Source of the DNA: Pseudomethylobacillus aquaticus
GTDB lineage: Bacteria; Pseudomonadota; Gammaproteobacteria; Burkholderiales; Methylophilaceae
Direction of reading: 5' to 3'
Assembly (NCBI RefSeq): GCF_003730115.1
Contig: NZ_RJVP01000002.1
Span: 62,001 to 126,000 of the forward strand
Length of the DNA: 64,000 nt
Part shown: positions 32,160 to 43,215 of the stretch, one piece after another
How the letters are laid out: every line of letters starts with the position of its first letter
How positions within the stretch are numbered: the first letter of the stretch is position 1
Position numbers and translations under genes: made by a program
The notes under the pieces: model-generated
What the model saw: only the letters and a program-made list of their open reading frames with translations
The model's database searches: none
Told to the model about the DNA's origin: nothing

Positions 32160-32846
32160 TTATTCTCCCGGGATGAGCTGGTAACCCACCCCGCGCACGG
32201 TCTGGATGGGCGAACGGCCATCGTCCAGCAGGCCCAGTTTGGCGCGCAGATTGCTGATGTGCACATCGATGCTGCGGTCATAGCGGCTCTCGGCGCGGCC
32301 CAGGGCCTGTTCGAACAGGTCTGCCTTGCTGACCACGCGGCCTGCATTGCGGATCAGCACTTCCAGCAGGCTGTATTCGCTGCTGGTGATGTCCAGTGCC
32401 TGACCGCGCCATGCGATCATGCGTTCTGCCGGGTGGATGATAATGTTGCCGACCAGCAGGGTCTCGCCTGCCGGCTGGTTGCGCTGACCGGTGCGGCGCT
32501 GGATGGCACGCAGACGGGCCACCAGTTCACGCGGGTTGAAGGGCTTGGCCAGGTAGTCGTCCGCGCCCAGTTCCAGACCGATGATGCGGTCGATCTCGTC
32601 ACCTTTGGCGGTGAGCATGATGACCGGGATCTGGCTGCTGGCACGGATCAGACGCAGGGTGTCGAAGCCGTTGATGCGGGGCATCATCACGTCCAGGATC
32701 ACCAGGTCAGCCTGACCTGCCAGCGCCAGCTTGGCGCCCTCTTCCCCATCGTGCACGGTCTGTATGCCGATGTCTTCGGCGGACAAGTATTCGCGCACCA
32801 TCTGACATAGTTCGATGTCGTCATCGATCATCAACACATTTAGCAA
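32160..32846 (-). CDS. cpxR: OmpR-family response regulator (CpxR-like)
   Basis: DNA-binding partner of the adjoining kinase. The receiver domain has the acidic pocket IDDD near the N-terminus, phospho-acceptor Asp52 in LVILDVMMPRING, and Lys101 in YLAKPF. The C-terminal winged helix runs from about 130 to the end (ITSSEYSLLEVLIRNAGRVVSK, RSIDVHISNLRAKLG, TVRGVGYQL). I choose a TTG start at 32844-32846 because AAAGGAG lies six bases before it and the receiver fold begins at once; an ATG 18 codons upstream would add a cysteine-rich stretch not seen in the family. 228 residues. Confidence 0.88.
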   Translation of the reverse strand: MLNVLMIDDDIELCQMVREYLSAEDIGIQTVHDGEEGAKLALAGQADLVILDVMMPRINGFDTLRLIRASSQIPVIMLTAKGDEIDRIIGLELGADDYLAKPFNPRELVARLRAIQRRTGQRNQPAGETLLVGNIIIHPAERMIAWRGQALDITSSEYSLLEVLIRNAGRVVSKADLFEQALGRAESRYDRSIDVHISNLRAKLGLLDDGRSPIQTVRGVGYQLIPGE

Positions 32847-32932
32847 TTGCGACTCCTTTCGCACAGCAGCTCCACCAGAACGGTAACAGACGCAGTGCAT
32901 TCTGCCCCTGTCCGTAGTGCCTGTGCTGGCGC

Positions 32933-32957
32933 TTTACATACTTTTACCTAGTTTTAC
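32933..32957 (-). promoter_or_regulatory. Three tandem CpxR half-sites (GTAAA)
   Basis: On the minus strand the sequence reads GTAAA-ACTAG-GTAAA-AGTAT-GTAAA, with exact 10-bp periodicity (complements at 32933, 32943 and 32953). The E. coli CpxR box is GTAAA with a second GTAAA about five bases on, so this is a doubled box. It lies between cpxR and the divergent His-rich gene and overlaps a promoter for the latter, fitting autoregulation plus control of the secreted proteins. Confidence 0.85.
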
Positions 32958-32981
32958 ACCAGCGTAACCCAAGCATACAAA
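32953..32981 (+). promoter_or_regulatory. Sigma-70-like promoter of the His-rich/Spy genes
   Basis: TTTACA (32953-32958, five of six matches to the -35 box) and TACAAA (32976-32981, four of six matches to the -10 box) are 17 bases apart. The -35 box overlaps the last GTAAA half-site. The first gene starts about 75 bases further on. Confidence 0.55.
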
Positions 32982-33061
32982 CATTTAGTGGAATATGGCC
33001 CTCATAGCACCGGGCAACAAAATCCGGGCCGCCCACCCATCGCAATTGAGGAGTATGCATC

Positions 33062-33505
33062 ATGAAGATTAGCAAGCTTATCGCTTCAAGTCTGACCGCT
33101 GTCGGTCTGGTGCTCGCGATCTCTGGCCCGGCTTATGCCGACCGTGACGACCGCGGTCATCGTGGTGGTCATGGCTATGAGAATCATGGACAGCAGCACC
33201 GTGGTGGTGACCGTGGCCGTGATGACCGTCGTCACGATTACCGTGGCAACGACCATCGCCGTCATGACTACAGTCGCCATGACTATGGCCGTCACGATCA
33301 CTACCGTGGCAACTACTATTCCACTGGCCATCATTATGGTGGCCGCGGCGTACCGCACTACACCTATCGTCATGATCTGCCACGCCGCCATGGTGGTTAC
33401 TGGCACCACGGCTGGCATGCCGGTCGCAACGGCAGCTGGTGGATCGTGGGCAACAACTGGCAGTTCTATGCACCTCCGGTTTCCATCATCTACCGGGCTT
33501 ACTAA
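33062..33505 (+). CDS. Secreted His/Arg/Asp-rich protein, likely of the Cpx regulon
   Basis: 147-residue protein with a clear signal peptide (LIASSLTAVGLVLAISGPAYA, cleavage after residue 26). A strongly hydrophilic repeat region of RRHDY- and GRHDH-like units (about 27-100) follows, then an aromatic C-terminus (GYWHHGWHAGRNGSWWIVGNNWQFY). The histidine clusters suggest metal binding, and the Trp/Tyr-rich end resembles small periplasmic YXWW-type stress proteins. I do not recognise a named family. It is first in line downstream of the GTAAA boxes and 48 bases before the Spy/CpxP-like gene. GAGGAG precedes the start. Confidence 0.8.
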   Translation: MKISKLIASSLTAVGLVLAISGPAYADRDDRGHRGGHGYENHGQQHRGGDRGRDDRRHDYRGNDHRRHDYSRHDYGRHDHYRGNYYSTGHHYGGRGVPHYTYRHDLPRRHGGYWHHGWHAGRNGSWWIVGNNWQFYAPPVSIIYRAY

Positions 33506-33553
33506 GCCGACTTGATGCCGTTATTTCTTGATCCATTGAAAAGGAACATCACC

Positions 33554-34063
33554 ATGCAATCCAATCGTAAGCATCTCATGCTGGCAGGCGTTCTCGCTGC
33601 CGTTCTATCCACCCTGAGCATCAGCAGCTTTGCCGGTTCAGGTGAAAACTGTCATGGTCCGGCGCGTGGTGAACACGCCAGCCACCGTGGCCATGGCCCG
33701 GACGGCAAGGGTCCGCAGGGCGCGTTCTGGCAGCACAAGATGGACAAACTGAAGATGACGCCCGAGCAACAGGCGCAGGCCAAGCAGATCTTTGAAAAGC
33801 AGCGCGCCGCACAGGAAAAGAACCGTGAGGCCATGCGCGAGACACAGCAGGCTTTGTATGCCGCTTCGCGTACCAAGGATTTTGACCGTAGCCGTGTCGA
33901 ACAGCTTGCTAACGACCAGGCCAGGCTGCGTGCCCAGATGACGGTTGCGCGCGCCGAGGCCATGCATCAGTTCTTTGCCGTGCTGACTGAAGAGCAGAAA
34001 CAGCAGATGCAACAGTGGCGTGAAAAGCGCAAACCAGTAGACAAGGCGCCTACGGCTAGCTGA
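33554..34063 (+). CDS. Spy/CpxP family periplasmic chaperone
   Basis: 169-residue protein with a signal peptide (MLAGVLAAVLSTLSISSFAG), a His/Gly-rich linker, and an alpha-helical domain with the two LTxxQ-type motifs of the family: MTPEQQAQAKQIF and LTEEQKQQMQQW. CpxP/Spy proteins form cradle-shaped dimers that bind unfolded periplasmic proteins, and CpxP also restrains CpxA. The start at 33554 has AAGGAAC upstream; in-frame starts before it would precede the signal peptide with unrelated residues. It is divergent from cpxRA as in enterics and is followed by a strong terminator. Confidence 0.88.
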   Translation: MQSNRKHLMLAGVLAAVLSTLSISSFAGSGENCHGPARGEHASHRGHGPDGKGPQGAFWQHKMDKLKMTPEQQAQAKQIFEKQRAAQEKNREAMRETQQALYAASRTKDFDRSRVEQLANDQARLRAQMTVARAEAMHQFFAVLTEEQKQQMQQWREKRKPVDKAPTAS

Positions 34064-34112
34064 GCCTCTGCCGTGGCACTTAACTGAGGAAACTCACTCC
34101 ACCTCACCGGGT

Positions 34113-34148
34113 CTTCAGGTAATGTATCGCATTACCTGAAGCCTTTTT
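34113..34148 (+). terminator. Rho-independent terminator after the Spy/CpxP gene
   Basis: A perfect 12-bp stem, CTTCAGGTAATG with CATTACCTGAAG, around TATCG, followed by CCTTTTT. Confidence 0.92.
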
Positions 34149-34188
34149 ACCCTACTGCTTTTTCTGTCACGCGACCCAGAGAATAATC

Positions 34189-35529
34189 ATGACGGCCAGT
34201 CCCGCCCCTCGTTCCTCCTCCTTCATTCGTAGTGTGCTGCCATGGTTGTTTGTGTTGGCGTTGCTGGCAGTGGCTGCCTGGTGGTTCTGGCCTGTGGCGT
34301 CTGATGATCAGGCCGCTGACCAGGCTGCACAGCAGACGGCCACGGACAAACCGGGGCCGCCTGGCAAGCCCGGCAAATTCGGTAAAAAGGGCGGCCGTGG
34401 TGGCGACCAGATGTCCACCGTGGGGGTGGCAGAAGTGAAGCAGCAGGACATCCCGCAATACCTGAACGCCATCGGCACCGTGACGCCGATCAGCAATGTC
34501 ATCGTCAAGCCGCGCGTGGACGGCCAGCTGATCCGTGTGCTGTTCAAGGAAGGCCAATATGTGAACAAGGGCGATTTGCTGGCCGAGATCGATGCGCGTC
34601 CCTATCAGGTGCAATTGACGCAGGCAGAAGGCCAGATGGCGCGTGACCGCGCCTTGCTCAAGAACGCCGAACTGGATCTGCAGCGCTATCAGACCCTGCT
34701 GGCGCAGGACTCGCTGGCCAAGCAACAGCTGGATACGCAAGAGTCGCTGGTGCGCCAGTATCAGGGTGCCATCCAGACCGACCAGGGCGTGATCGATAAC
34801 GCCAAACTGCAGCTCAGTTTCACGCGCATCACCGCGCCAGTGAGCGGTCGCATCGGTCTGCGTCTGGTGGATGCCGGCAATATGGTGAGCAGTGCGGATG
34901 CCACCGGCCTGCTCACTATCGCGCAGATCAAACCCATCAATGTGGTGTTCTCGCTGCCGCAGGATGATCTGCCTGCGGTGCTGGGCCCGCTGCGCAAGGG
35001 TGAGCGCCTGCCGGTCAGTGCCTACGCACGTGACCAGAAGACCCTTCTGGCCGAAGGCGTGCTGAGCAGCCTGGATAACCAGGTCGATACCACCACCGGC
35101 ACCGTCAAGCTCAAAGGGGAATTCAGCAACGCAGACGAAGCCTTGTTCCCCAGCCAGTTCGTCAATGTGCGACTGCTTACCTCCACGCTGAAGCAAGTAC
35201 TGACGGTGCCCAACAATGCAATACTGCGTGGTGCACAGGGCGATTATGTGTATGTGGTCAAGGCTGACCGTACCGTGACCGTGAAGCCGGTGCAGGTGTT
35301 GACTGTTGAAGGTGACATCACCGCCGTACGTGGTGAATTGCAGCCTGGCCAGCAGGTGGTCACCGACGGTGCTGACAAACTGCGTGAAGGTGCGGAAGTG
35401 GCGCTGGCCAAGCCTGTGGTGTTATCCGACAAGGCGGACAAGCCTAGTGGCAGACGAGCTGATCCTTCATCTGCCAAACCAGCATCTGCCAAACCAGCAT
35501 CTGCCAAACCAGCCCGCACTGCGCCATGA
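34189..35529 (+). CDS. mdtA: RND efflux periplasmic adaptor (MdtA-like)
   Basis: Membrane-fusion protein linking the inner-membrane pump to the outer-membrane channel. The 446-residue product has an N-terminal anchor ([18 protein letters not shown]), a Gly/Lys-rich linker ([17 protein letters not shown]), the lipoyl half-motifs [20 protein letters not shown] and [20 protein letters not shown] around a coiled-coil hairpin, then beta-barrel and membrane-proximal domains. The last residues are a SAKPA repeat encoded by three identical 15-bp units (35468-35512). Its stop overlaps the mdtB start by 4 bases. Drug specificity cannot be deduced. Confidence 0.93.
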   Translation: MTASPAPRSSSFIRSVLPWLFVLALLAVAAWWFWPVASDDQAADQAAQQTATDKPGPPGKPGKFGKKGGRGGDQMSTVGVAEVKQQDIPQYLNAIGTVTPISNVIVKPRVDGQLIRVLFKEGQYVNKGDLLAEIDARPYQVQLTQAEGQMARDRALLKNAELDLQRYQTLLAQDSLAKQQLDTQESLVRQYQGAIQTDQGVIDNAKLQLSFTRITAPVSGRIGLRLVDAGNMVSSADATGLLTIAQIKPINVVFSLPQDDLPAVLGPLRKGERLPVSAYARDQKTLLAEGVLSSLDNQVDTTTGTVKLKGEFSNADEALFPSQFVNVRLLTSTLKQVLTVPNNAILRGAQGDYVYVVKADRTVTVKPVQVLTVEGDITAVRGELQPGQQVVTDGADKLREGAEVALAKPVVLSDKADKPSGRRADPSSAKPASAKPASAKPARTAP

Positions 35530-38500
35530 ATCCGTCACGCATCTTCATCCTGAGGCCGATCGCGACCTCTCTGCTGATGCTGGCGATCCTCATCGTCGGC
35601 CTGCTCGCCTACCGCCTGCTGCCCCTGTCTGCCCTGCCCGAGGTGGATTACCCCAACATCCAGGTGGTGACGCTGTATCCGGGCGCCAGTCCGGAGGTCA
35701 CGGCGGCCTCCATCACTGGCCCGCTGGAACGGCAGTTCGGGCAGATGCCGGGGCTGGTGCAAATGTCGTCCAGCAGTTCGGGCGGTGCCTCGGTGATCAC
35801 CCTGCAGTTCAGCCTGGAACGCACGCTGGATTCAGCCCAGCAGGAAGTGCAGGCGGCCATCAATGCCGCCGCCAGCCTGCTGCCGCAGGACTTGCCCACG
35901 CCGCCCATCTACAGCAAGGTGAATCCGGCGGATACGCCCATCATCACGCTGGCCATCACTTCGGACACCCTGCCGCTGCCCAGCTTGCAGGACCTGACCG
36001 ATACACGTCTGGCGCAGAAGATCTCGCAATTGTCCGGGGTGGGCCTGGTGTCGCTGAGTGGCGGTCAGCGCCCCGCGGTACGCATCCAGGTGGATCCGGG
36101 CGCACTGGCTGCGCAAGGCCTGAATATCGACGATGTGCGCACCGCCGTTACTAGCGGCAATGTGAATCAGGCCAAGGGCAGTTTCGACGGCCCGTCACGG
36201 GCGTCCACCATCGATGCCAACGACCAGCTGCGTAGCCCGGAAGATTACCGTAAGTTAGTGCTTGCTTACCGCAACGGTGCGGCAGTCAAGCTAGGCGATG
36301 TGGCCACGCTGGTGGACGGCGCCGAGAACAGCAAGCTGGCCGCCTGGGCCAATGGCAAGCCGGCCATCCTGCTCAATGTGCAGCGCCAGCCTGGCGCCAA
36401 TGTGATCAAGGTGGTGGACAGCATCCGTGCGCTGCTGCCGGAGCTGCAGGCCAATCTGCCCGCCGACATGCGCGTGGAGGTGTTGAGTGACCGCACCGTG
36501 AACATCCGCGCCGCCCTGCACGATGTGCAGTTCGAGCTGGTGCTGGCGGTGACACTGGTGGTGCTGGTGATCTTCCTGTTCCTGCGCAACCTGCGCGCCA
36601 CCATCATCCCGGCGGTGGCCGTGCCGCTGTCGCTGATCGGCACCTTTGCCGTGATGTATGTGGCGGGTTTCAGTATCAACAACCTGACTTTGATGGCCTT
36701 GACCATCGCCGCCGGTTTTGTGGTGGATGACGCCATCGTCATGATAGAGAACATCGCGCGCTATCTGGAGCGCGGCGAGAGTGCCATGCAGGCCGCGCTC
36801 AAAGGCGCCAGCCAGATCGGCTTCACCATCATCTCGCTGACGCTGTCGCTGATCGCCGTGCTCATCCCCTTGCTGTTCATGGGCGATGTGGTCGGCCGCC
36901 TGTTCCGCGAGTTCGCGATCACGCTGGCGGTGGCCATCCTGATCTCGGCCGTGGTCTCACTCACGCTCACGCCTATGATGTGCGCGCGCTTGTTGCGGCA
37001 TATCCCGGAGCAGGAGCGCAGCCGCTTCGATGTGGTGGTCGGCAAGGGCTTCGACCGCCTGGCCGCGGCCTATGGGCGTGCGCTGCAATGGGTGCTGGCA
37101 CGTCAGCCCATGGTGCTGGTGGTGGCGGTGGCGACGCTGGCACTCACTGTGGTGCTGTATGTGATGATCCCCAAGGGCTTTTTCCCGGTGCAGGACACCG
37201 GCCTGCTGCAAGGCATCACCGAAGCGCCGCAAACGGTTTCCTTCACCGCCATGGCCGAGCGTCAGCAACGCCTGGCCGAGGTGATGGGGGACGACCCGGA
37301 CGTGGCCAGCGTCACCTCCTTCATCGGGGTGGACGGCATCAACGCCACACTGAATAGTGGTCGCTTGCTCATCAACCTGAAGCCACATGCGGAGCGGGAT
37401 GCCTCGGCGGACACTATCCTGGCGCGTCTGCAGCAGCGTGCCGCAGAAGTGAACGGCATCCATGTCTATCTGCAGCCGGTGCAGGACCTCACCATCGAGG
37501 ACAAGGTCAGCCGTAACCAGTACCAATACACGCTGAGCAACCCGGACCAGCAGCAGCTCAACATCTGGGTACCGCGCTTGCAGCAGGCACTGACCGGGTT
37601 GCCGCAGATCGCCGAAGTCAGCAGTGACTTGCAGCAGAAAGGCCTGCAGGCCTATGTGGATATAGACAGACAGGCGGCGGGACGCCTGGGCATCAGCGTG
37701 GCAGACATCAACAATGCGCTGTACAGCGCCTATGGCCAGCGCATGATCTCCACCATCTTCACGCAGTCCAACCAATACCGCGTGATCCTGGAAGTGCGTC
37801 CTGACTTGCAGCAAAGTCCGCAGGCGCTGTCCAACCTTTACCTCACCACCGCAGAAGGCGCGCAAGTGCCGTTGACGGCGGTGGCCAGCGTGCGCGAACA
37901 GCAAGCCGCGCTGCTGGTGAGCCGGCTGGGCCAGTTCCCGGTGAGTACGCTGTCGTTCAATCTGGCAGAAGGCTATTCACTGGGCGATGCGGTGCAGGCC
38001 ATCGAGCAGGCGCAGGCCGAGCTTGGCCTGCCGGACAGCATGCAGACCAGTTTCCAGGGCGCTGCCCAGGCGTTCCGGGCTGCATTGGGCAATCAGCTGT
38101 GGTTGATCCTGGCGGCCATCATCACCGTCTACATCCTGCTGGGTGTGCTGTATGAAAGCTTCATCCATCCGGTGACCATCCTGTCGACGCTGCCCAGTGC
38201 CGGGGTGGGAGCCTTGCTGGCCCTGATGCTGAGCGGCAGCGACCTCGGTGTGGTGGCCATCATCGGCATCATCCTGCTGATCGGCATCGTCAAGAAGAAC
38301 GCCATCATGATGATAGACTTTGCGCTGGACGCGCAGCGTAACGAGGGCAAGTCCCCCGAGGAGGCCATCTACCAGGCCTGCCTGCTGCGCTTGCGCCCTA
38401 TCCTGATGACCACCATGGCGGCCATGCTGGGCGCGCTGCCGCTGGTGATCGCGGGCGGTGTGGGCTCGGAGCTGCGTCAGCCGCTGGGTATCGCGCTGGT

Positions 38501-38612
38501 GGGTGGTTTGCTGGTGAGTCAGGTGCTGACACTGTTCACCACCCCGGTGATCTATCTGGCTTTTGACCGCACGGCACAGCGCCTGCGGCAGTGGACTGCC
38601 AGGGCGGCCTGA
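35526..38612 (+). CDS. mdtB: RND multidrug efflux permease (MdtB-like)
   Basis: Proton-driven inner-membrane pump of 1028 residues with the twelve-helix RND layout and two large periplasmic loops. It begins [20 protein letters not shown], as MdtB/MdtC proteins do. Transmembrane segment 4 carries the proton-relay aspartates in [17 protein letters not shown], and [28 protein letters not shown] marks the second half. It pairs with mdtC two bases downstream; MdtB2C heterotrimers are known in E. coli, so a similar hetero-oligomer is expected here. Confidence 0.95.
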   Translation: MNPSRIFILRPIATSLLMLAILIVGLLAYRLLPLSALPEVDYPNIQVVTLYPGASPEVTAASITGPLERQFGQMPGLVQMSSSSSGGASVITLQFSLERTLDSAQQEVQAAINAAASLLPQDLPTPPIYSKVNPADTPIITLAITSDTLPLPSLQDLTDTRLAQKISQLSGVGLVSLSGGQRPAVRIQVDPGALAAQGLNIDDVRTAVTSGNVNQAKGSFDGPSRASTIDANDQLRSPEDYRKLVLAYRNGAAVKLGDVATLVDGAENSKLAAWANGKPAILLNVQRQPGANVIKVVDSIRALLPELQANLPADMRVEVLSDRTVNIRAALHDVQFELVLAVTLVVLVIFLFLRNLRATIIPAVAVPLSLIGTFAVMYVAGFSINNLTLMALTIAAGFVVDDAIVMIENIARYLERGESAMQAALKGASQIGFTIISLTLSLIAVLIPLLFMGDVVGRLFREFAITLAVAILISAVVSLTLTPMMCARLLRHIPEQERSRFDVVVGKGFDRLAAAYGRALQWVLARQPMVLVVAVATLALTVVLYVMIPKGFFPVQDTGLLQGITEAPQTVSFTAMAERQQRLAEVMGDDPDVASVTSFIGVDGINATLNSGRLLINLKPHAERDASADTILARLQQRAAEVNGIHVYLQPVQDLTIEDKVSRNQYQYTLSNPDQQQLNIWVPRLQQALTGLPQIAEVSSDLQQKGLQAYVDIDRQAAGRLGISVADINNALYSAYGQRMISTIFTQSNQYRVILEVRPDLQQSPQALSNLYLTTAEGAQVPLTAVASVREQQAALLVSRLGQFPVSTLSFNLAEGYSLGDAVQAIEQAQAELGLPDSMQTSFQGAAQAFRAALGNQLWLILAAIITVYILLGVLYESFIHPVTILSTLPSAGVGALLALMLSGSDLGVVAIIGIILLIGIVKKNAIMMIDFALDAQRNEGKSPEEAIYQACLLRLRPILMTTMAAMLGALPLVIAGGVGSELRQPLGIALVGGLLVSQVLTLFTTPVIYLAFDRTAQRLRQWTARAA

Positions 38613-38613
38613 T

Positions 38614-41600
38614 ATGTCCATGATGGCATTATTCGTACGGCGGCCGGTGGCCACCACTTTGTTGACGCTGGGTATCGTGCTGGCCGGTTTTGTGGGCTTG
38701 CGTCAGTTGCCGGTGGCCCCTTTGCCGCAAGTGGAGTATCCGAACATCTCGGTGAGTGCCAGCCTGCCTGGCGCCAGCCCGGAGATCATGGCCAGCAGCG
38801 TGGCCACGCCGCTGGAGCGCGCGCTAGGACGTATCGCCGGGGTCACCGAGATCACTTCCAGCAGCTCGCTGGGCTCGGTGCGTATCAATCTGGAATTTGA
38901 CCTGGACCGTGACATCGACGGGGCCGCCCGCGATGTGCAGGCGGCCATCAATGCGGCACGCAGCACCCTGCCCACCGGCCTGCCGTCCAACCCCACCTAC
39001 CGCAAGGTGAACCCGGCTTCTGCGCCCATCATGATCCTGGCGCTGACCTCGAATACCATGCGGCGTGGCGAGCTGTATGACTACGCATCCACCATCCTGG
39101 CGCAGAAGATCGCGCAGGTGCGCGGCATCGGTGAAGTCAGCGTGGGTGGCAGCTCCTTGCCGGCGGTACGTGTGGATATAGACCCGCGTGCGCTCAACAA
39201 GTACGACCTGGACCTCGACGAGGTGCGTAACGCCATCGCCAGCAACAACGTCAACCGTCCCAAGGGCGCACTGGCGGGCAGCGAGCAGCAATGGCAGATC
39301 GCCGCCAACGACCAGCTGGATAGTGCCGAGGATTTCCTGCCCATGATCATCCGCTACCGCAATGCGGCGGCAGTGCGTCTGGGGGACGTGGCCGAGGTCA
39401 CGGATTCGGTGCAGGACGTGCGCAACGCGGGCCTGTCCGACGGCAAACCGGCCGTGCTGCTGTTGGTGCGTGCACAGCCGGGTGGCAACATCATCGAGGC
39501 GGTAGACCGGGTCAAGGAGCTGATGCCGGTGCTGCGTGCCAGTGTGCCGGCCGCCATCGATATCGCGCTGGTGCAGGACCGCACCGTGGGCATACGCGCG
39601 TCCATCTATGTGGTGACGCATACCTTGTTCATCGCCATCGCGCTGGTGATCCTGGTGGTGTTCATCTTTCTGCGTGACTGGCGCGCCACCATGATCCCCG
39701 CCATTGCGGTGCCGGTGTCGCTGATCGGCACCTTTGCCGCCATGTACCTGTGCGGTTACAGCCTGAACACCTTGTCGCTGATGGCGCTCACCATCGCCAC
39801 CGGTTTTGTGGTGGACGATGCCATCGTGGTGGTGGAGAACGTCACGCGCCAGCTGGAGGCCGGGGCTAGCCGCATGCAGGCGGCCTTGCAGGGCGCGCGG
39901 GAAGTGAGTTTTACCGTGCTGGCGATGAGTCTGTCGCTGGTGGCGGTATTCATCCCCATTCTGTTCATGGGCGGCATCGTCGGGCGTTTCTTCCGCGAAT
40001 TCGCGGTGACGCTGTCGGTGGCTATTCTGGTGTCGCTGGTGGTGTCGCTGACGCTGGTGCCCATGCTGTGCGCGCGCTGGCTGCGCGACAAGCCGGTACA
40101 GCCGGGACGGGTCAGTCTGGCGTTCGAGCGTGCCTTCACGCGTATGCAGAACGGCTATGCGCGCACCCTGCACTGGGCCTTGCGTTTTCGCGCCCTGATG
40201 CTGGTGCTGTTGCTGGCCACCATCAGCCTCAATGTGTATTTGTATGTGGTCATCCCCAAGGGCTTCTTCCCGCAACAGGACATTGGCCGTATCGCGGGTT
40301 CCATCCAGGCCGACCAGCAGATCTCGTTCCAGTCCATGCAGGACAAGCTCACCCATTTTATGGACATCGTGCGCCGTGACCCGGCGGTGGAAAGTGTGGT
40401 CGGCTTCACCGGCGGTGGCCGCCGCAACAGTGGCGTGATGTTCCTGGCCCTGAAGCCGGTGGCGGAGCGCGATGTGAGCACCGACGAGGTCATCAACCGC
40501 CTGCGTGAACAGCTCAAGGGGGAGCCGGGTGCCCAGTTGTTCCTGCAATCGGTACAGGACATCCGTATCGGCGGGCGTCAGGGCAATGCGCAATACCAGT
40601 ACACCCTGCAAAGTGACAACCTCAAGGACCTGCGTGACTGGGCGCCGCAGATCCGCAAGGCACTGAGTCAGCTGCCCGAGCTGCAGGACGTGAATACCGA
40701 CGAGGAAGATCGCGGCCTGCAAACCTCGCTGGTGATAGACCGCGACACGGCCGCCCGGCTGGGCATCAGCATGGCGCAGATCAACAGCGCGCTCAATAAC
40801 GCCTTCGGCCAGCGCCTGGTGTCCGTGATCTATAACCCGCTCAACCAGTACCGCGTGGTGATGGAGCTGGCACCCGAGTTCAGTGCCGATGCGCGCGCCC
40901 TGCACTATATCTATGTGCGCGCCGCCGATGGTACCCAGGTGCCGCTGTCCTCGTTCAGTCGCTACGAACTGACGCGCACCGCACTGGAGGTCAATCATCA
41001 GGCCCAGTTCGCGGCCACTACGGTGACTTTCAACCTTACCGATGGCATCTCGCTGGGGGAAGCCACCGAGCTGATACGCGACACCTTTGTGAGTATCGGT
41101 GTGCCAGCTTCGGTACAGGGCGCATTTGCGGGCACGGCCAAGGTGTTCCAGCAGTCGCTCAAAAGTCAGCCCTGGCTGATCCTGGCGACCTTGCTGGCCG
41201 TGTATATCGTGCTGGGCATCCTGTATGAGAGCCTGCTGCACCCGCTGACCATCCTGTCCACCTTGCCCAGTGCCGGGGTCGGCGCGCTGCTGGCCTTGCT
41301 GGCCATGGGGCAGGATCTGAACCTGATCGGCATCATAGGCGTGATCCTGCTGATCGGCATCGTCAAGAAGAACGCCATCATGATGATCGATTTTGCGCTG
41401 ATGGCGGAGCGTGAGCAGGGCTTGTCCGCGCAGGATGCCATTTTCAAGGCCTGCCAGATGCGCCTGCGCCCTATCCTGATGACCACCATGGCCGCCCTGC
41501 TGGGTGCGGTGCCGCTGGCGGTGGGGATAGGCGAAGGTGCCGAGCTGCGCCAGCCGCTAGGCATCGCCATTGTTGGCGGCCTGATGGTGAGTCAGCTGCT

Positions 41601-41715
41601 TACTTTGTATACCACGCCTGTGGTCTACCTCTATATGGACGCGGCACAGCGCCGCTGGTGGAAGCGCGGCAGTGCAAGCCAGCCGCGATTGGCGACAACA
41701 CTGGGACAAGGATGA
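38614..41715 (+). CDS. mdtC: RND multidrug efflux permease (MdtC-like)
   Basis: Second pump subunit, 1033 residues from the ATG at 38614 ([20 protein letters not shown]), which lies just after the mdtB stop. In-frame codons before it overlap mdtB and are not part of the family. It carries [19 protein letters not shown] in segment 4 and [22 protein letters not shown]. It is clearly related to the preceding gene but not a recent copy. The 3' end touches the outer-membrane factor gene. Confidence 0.95.
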   Translation: MSMMALFVRRPVATTLLTLGIVLAGFVGLRQLPVAPLPQVEYPNISVSASLPGASPEIMASSVATPLERALGRIAGVTEITSSSSLGSVRINLEFDLDRDIDGAARDVQAAINAARSTLPTGLPSNPTYRKVNPASAPIMILALTSNTMRRGELYDYASTILAQKIAQVRGIGEVSVGGSSLPAVRVDIDPRALNKYDLDLDEVRNAIASNNVNRPKGALAGSEQQWQIAANDQLDSAEDFLPMIIRYRNAAAVRLGDVAEVTDSVQDVRNAGLSDGKPAVLLLVRAQPGGNIIEAVDRVKELMPVLRASVPAAIDIALVQDRTVGIRASIYVVTHTLFIAIALVILVVFIFLRDWRATMIPAIAVPVSLIGTFAAMYLCGYSLNTLSLMALTIATGFVVDDAIVVVENVTRQLEAGASRMQAALQGAREVSFTVLAMSLSLVAVFIPILFMGGIVGRFFREFAVTLSVAILVSLVVSLTLVPMLCARWLRDKPVQPGRVSLAFERAFTRMQNGYARTLHWALRFRALMLVLLLATISLNVYLYVVIPKGFFPQQDIGRIAGSIQADQQISFQSMQDKLTHFMDIVRRDPAVESVVGFTGGGRRNSGVMFLALKPVAERDVSTDEVINRLREQLKGEPGAQLFLQSVQDIRIGGRQGNAQYQYTLQSDNLKDLRDWAPQIRKALSQLPELQDVNTDEEDRGLQTSLVIDRDTAARLGISMAQINSALNNAFGQRLVSVIYNPLNQYRVVMELAPEFSADARALHYIYVRAADGTQVPLSSFSRYELTRTALEVNHQAQFAATTVTFNLTDGISLGEATELIRDTFVSIGVPASVQGAFAGTAKVFQQSLKSQPWLILATLLAVYIVLGILYESLLHPLTILSTLPSAGVGALLALLAMGQDLNLIGIIGVILLIGIVKKNAIMMIDFALMAEREQGLSAQDAIFKACQMRLRPILMTTMAALLGAVPLAVGIGEGAELRQPLGIAIVGGLMVSQLLTLYTTPVVYLYMDAAQRRWWKRGSASQPRLATTLGQG

Positions 41716-41723
41716 GACACACG

Positions 41724-43166
41724 ATGAAAACACCGATCTGGCTATTGCTGTTCAGCCTGGCAGGCTGCACGGTAGGCCCGGATTACATCAAACCCGAGGT
41801 GGACACCCCGGCGGCGTTCAAGCAGGCCGACGGTACGCAATGGAAGCAGGCTGAACCGCAGGATCATGTGCAGCGCGGCCCCTGGTGGCAGGTGTTCAAT
41901 GATGAACTGTTGAACCAGCTGGTGCCGCAAGTGGAAGTGTCCAACCAGACCTTGCGCGCCGCACTGGCCCGTTACCAACAGGCGGTCGCCGGTACACGTG
42001 CCGCACGTGCCGACCTGTTCCCCACCATAGGCAGTACGCTGTCACGTACCCGCAGCCAGTCTTCGCAGCTGGGTAACCGCACCTTCAACGGTAACCGGCT
42101 CAACACCAACAATACCTTGTCGGCCAACCTGAGCTGGGAGGCGGATATCTGGGGCCGCATCAGCCGCACCGTGGAAGCCAACCGTGCCGGTACCGACGCC
42201 AGTGCCAGCGATGTATCCGCCGCCCTGCTGAGTGCCCAGGCCGAGCTGGTGCAGAACTACTTTGCCTTGCGGCTGGCGGACAGCCAGCGTCTGGTGCTGG
42301 AAGACAGCATCGCGACCTATGAAAAATCCCTGCAGCAGACGCGTAATCGCTATGCAGCGGGCGTGGCCAGCAAGGCCGATGTGGTACAGGCCGAAACCCA
42401 GCTCAATGCCACGCGCGCCCAGGCGCTGGATACCGGCATCCAGCGTGCCCAGCTAGAGAACGCCATCGCCGTGCTGACCGGCAAACCGCCGTCCAGCCTG
42501 AGCATTCCTGTGACCAGGCTCACCGAACAGTTACCGCTGGTGCCTGTGGGCCTGCCCTCGCAACTGCTGGAACGCCGCCCGGACGTGGCTGCGGCGGAGC
42601 GGCGCGTCGCAGCGGCCAACGCGCAGATCGGCGTGGCCAAGGCAGCCTTCTTCCCTACCGTCAATCTCTCTGTGAATGGTGGCTTTCAGAGTACCAGTTC
42701 GGCCAACCTGATCGATATCGCCAACCGCTTCTGGTCGGTCGGGCCTGCGCTGGCGTTGACCCTGTTCGATGCGGGCCGACGTCGTGCCTTGAGCGATCAG
42801 GCGATCGCCGCCTATGACGAGCAAGTAGCCAACTACCGCCAGACCACGCTGACCGCGTTCCAGGAGGTGGAAGACAACCTGGCGGCCTTGAATGTGTTGC
42901 AGCAGGAGATCGTATTGCAGACGCAAGCCTTGCAGGCTGCACGGCAATCGCTGGAGATCAGCACCAACCAGTATCAGGCCGGGCTGATCAGTTATCTCGA
43001 TGTGGTGACGGTGGCGAACATCGCGCTCAACAATGAACGCACCCTGCTGACGCTGCGCGGGCAACAGTTTGCCGCGACGGTACAGCTCATGCGCGCACTG
43101 GGCGGCGGTTGGGAGCCGGGCACGGCCTTGCCGCACATGCAGGAAAGCGCGCGCCAGAAAGAATAA
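41724..43166 (+). CDS. Outer-membrane efflux lipoprotein (TolC/NodT family)
   Basis: Outer-membrane channel completing the tripartite pump. From the ATG at 41724 the product has 480 residues, with a lipoprotein signal MKTPIWLLLFSLAGC (lipidated cysteine at 15) followed by TVGPDYIKPEV, the hallmark of NodT-type factors. Two internally repeated coiled-coil halves each hold long Ala/Gln-rich helices (LRAALARYQQAVAGTRAARADLFPT and ERRVAAANAQIGVAKAAFFPT). Upstream in-frame starts overlap mdtC and would disrupt the signal. Last gene of the mdtABC operon. Confidence 0.93.
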   Translation: MKTPIWLLLFSLAGCTVGPDYIKPEVDTPAAFKQADGTQWKQAEPQDHVQRGPWWQVFNDELLNQLVPQVEVSNQTLRAALARYQQAVAGTRAARADLFPTIGSTLSRTRSQSSQLGNRTFNGNRLNTNNTLSANLSWEADIWGRISRTVEANRAGTDASASDVSAALLSAQAELVQNYFALRLADSQRLVLEDSIATYEKSLQQTRNRYAAGVASKADVVQAETQLNATRAQALDTGIQRAQLENAIAVLTGKPPSSLSIPVTRLTEQLPLVPVGLPSQLLERRPDVAAAERRVAAANAQIGVAKAAFFPTVNLSVNGGFQSTSSANLIDIANRFWSVGPALALTLFDAGRRRALSDQAIAAYDEQVANYRQTTLTAFQEVEDNLAALNVLQQEIVLQTQALQAARQSLEISTNQYQAGLISYLDVVTVANIALNNERTLLTLRGQQFAATVQLMRALGGGWEPGTALPHMQESARQKE

Positions 43167-43187
43167 ACGCCAGACTGGCTGGCGTTT
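43165..43187. terminator. Hairpin terminator between the efflux operon and hupB
   Basis: AAACGCCAG and CTGGCGTTT pair around ACTGG; the left arm overlaps the stop codon of the channel gene. The symmetric A and T ends allow use by both convergent transcripts. Confidence 0.75.
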
Positions 43188-43215
43188 ATGCGACGACGTT
43201 AAGGACAGAACCAAT

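Noticed and set aside
33078-33473. 131-codon antisense frame in the His-rich gene
   Set aside because: Low-complexity His/Asp/Gly reading caused by the repetitive coding strand; the sense frame has a clear signal peptide and ribosome binding site.
38824-41241. An 805-codon open frame antisense to mdtC
   Set aside because: Composition is dominated by His, Gln and Arg as expected from reverse reading of a GC-rich gene; mdtC itself is unambiguous.
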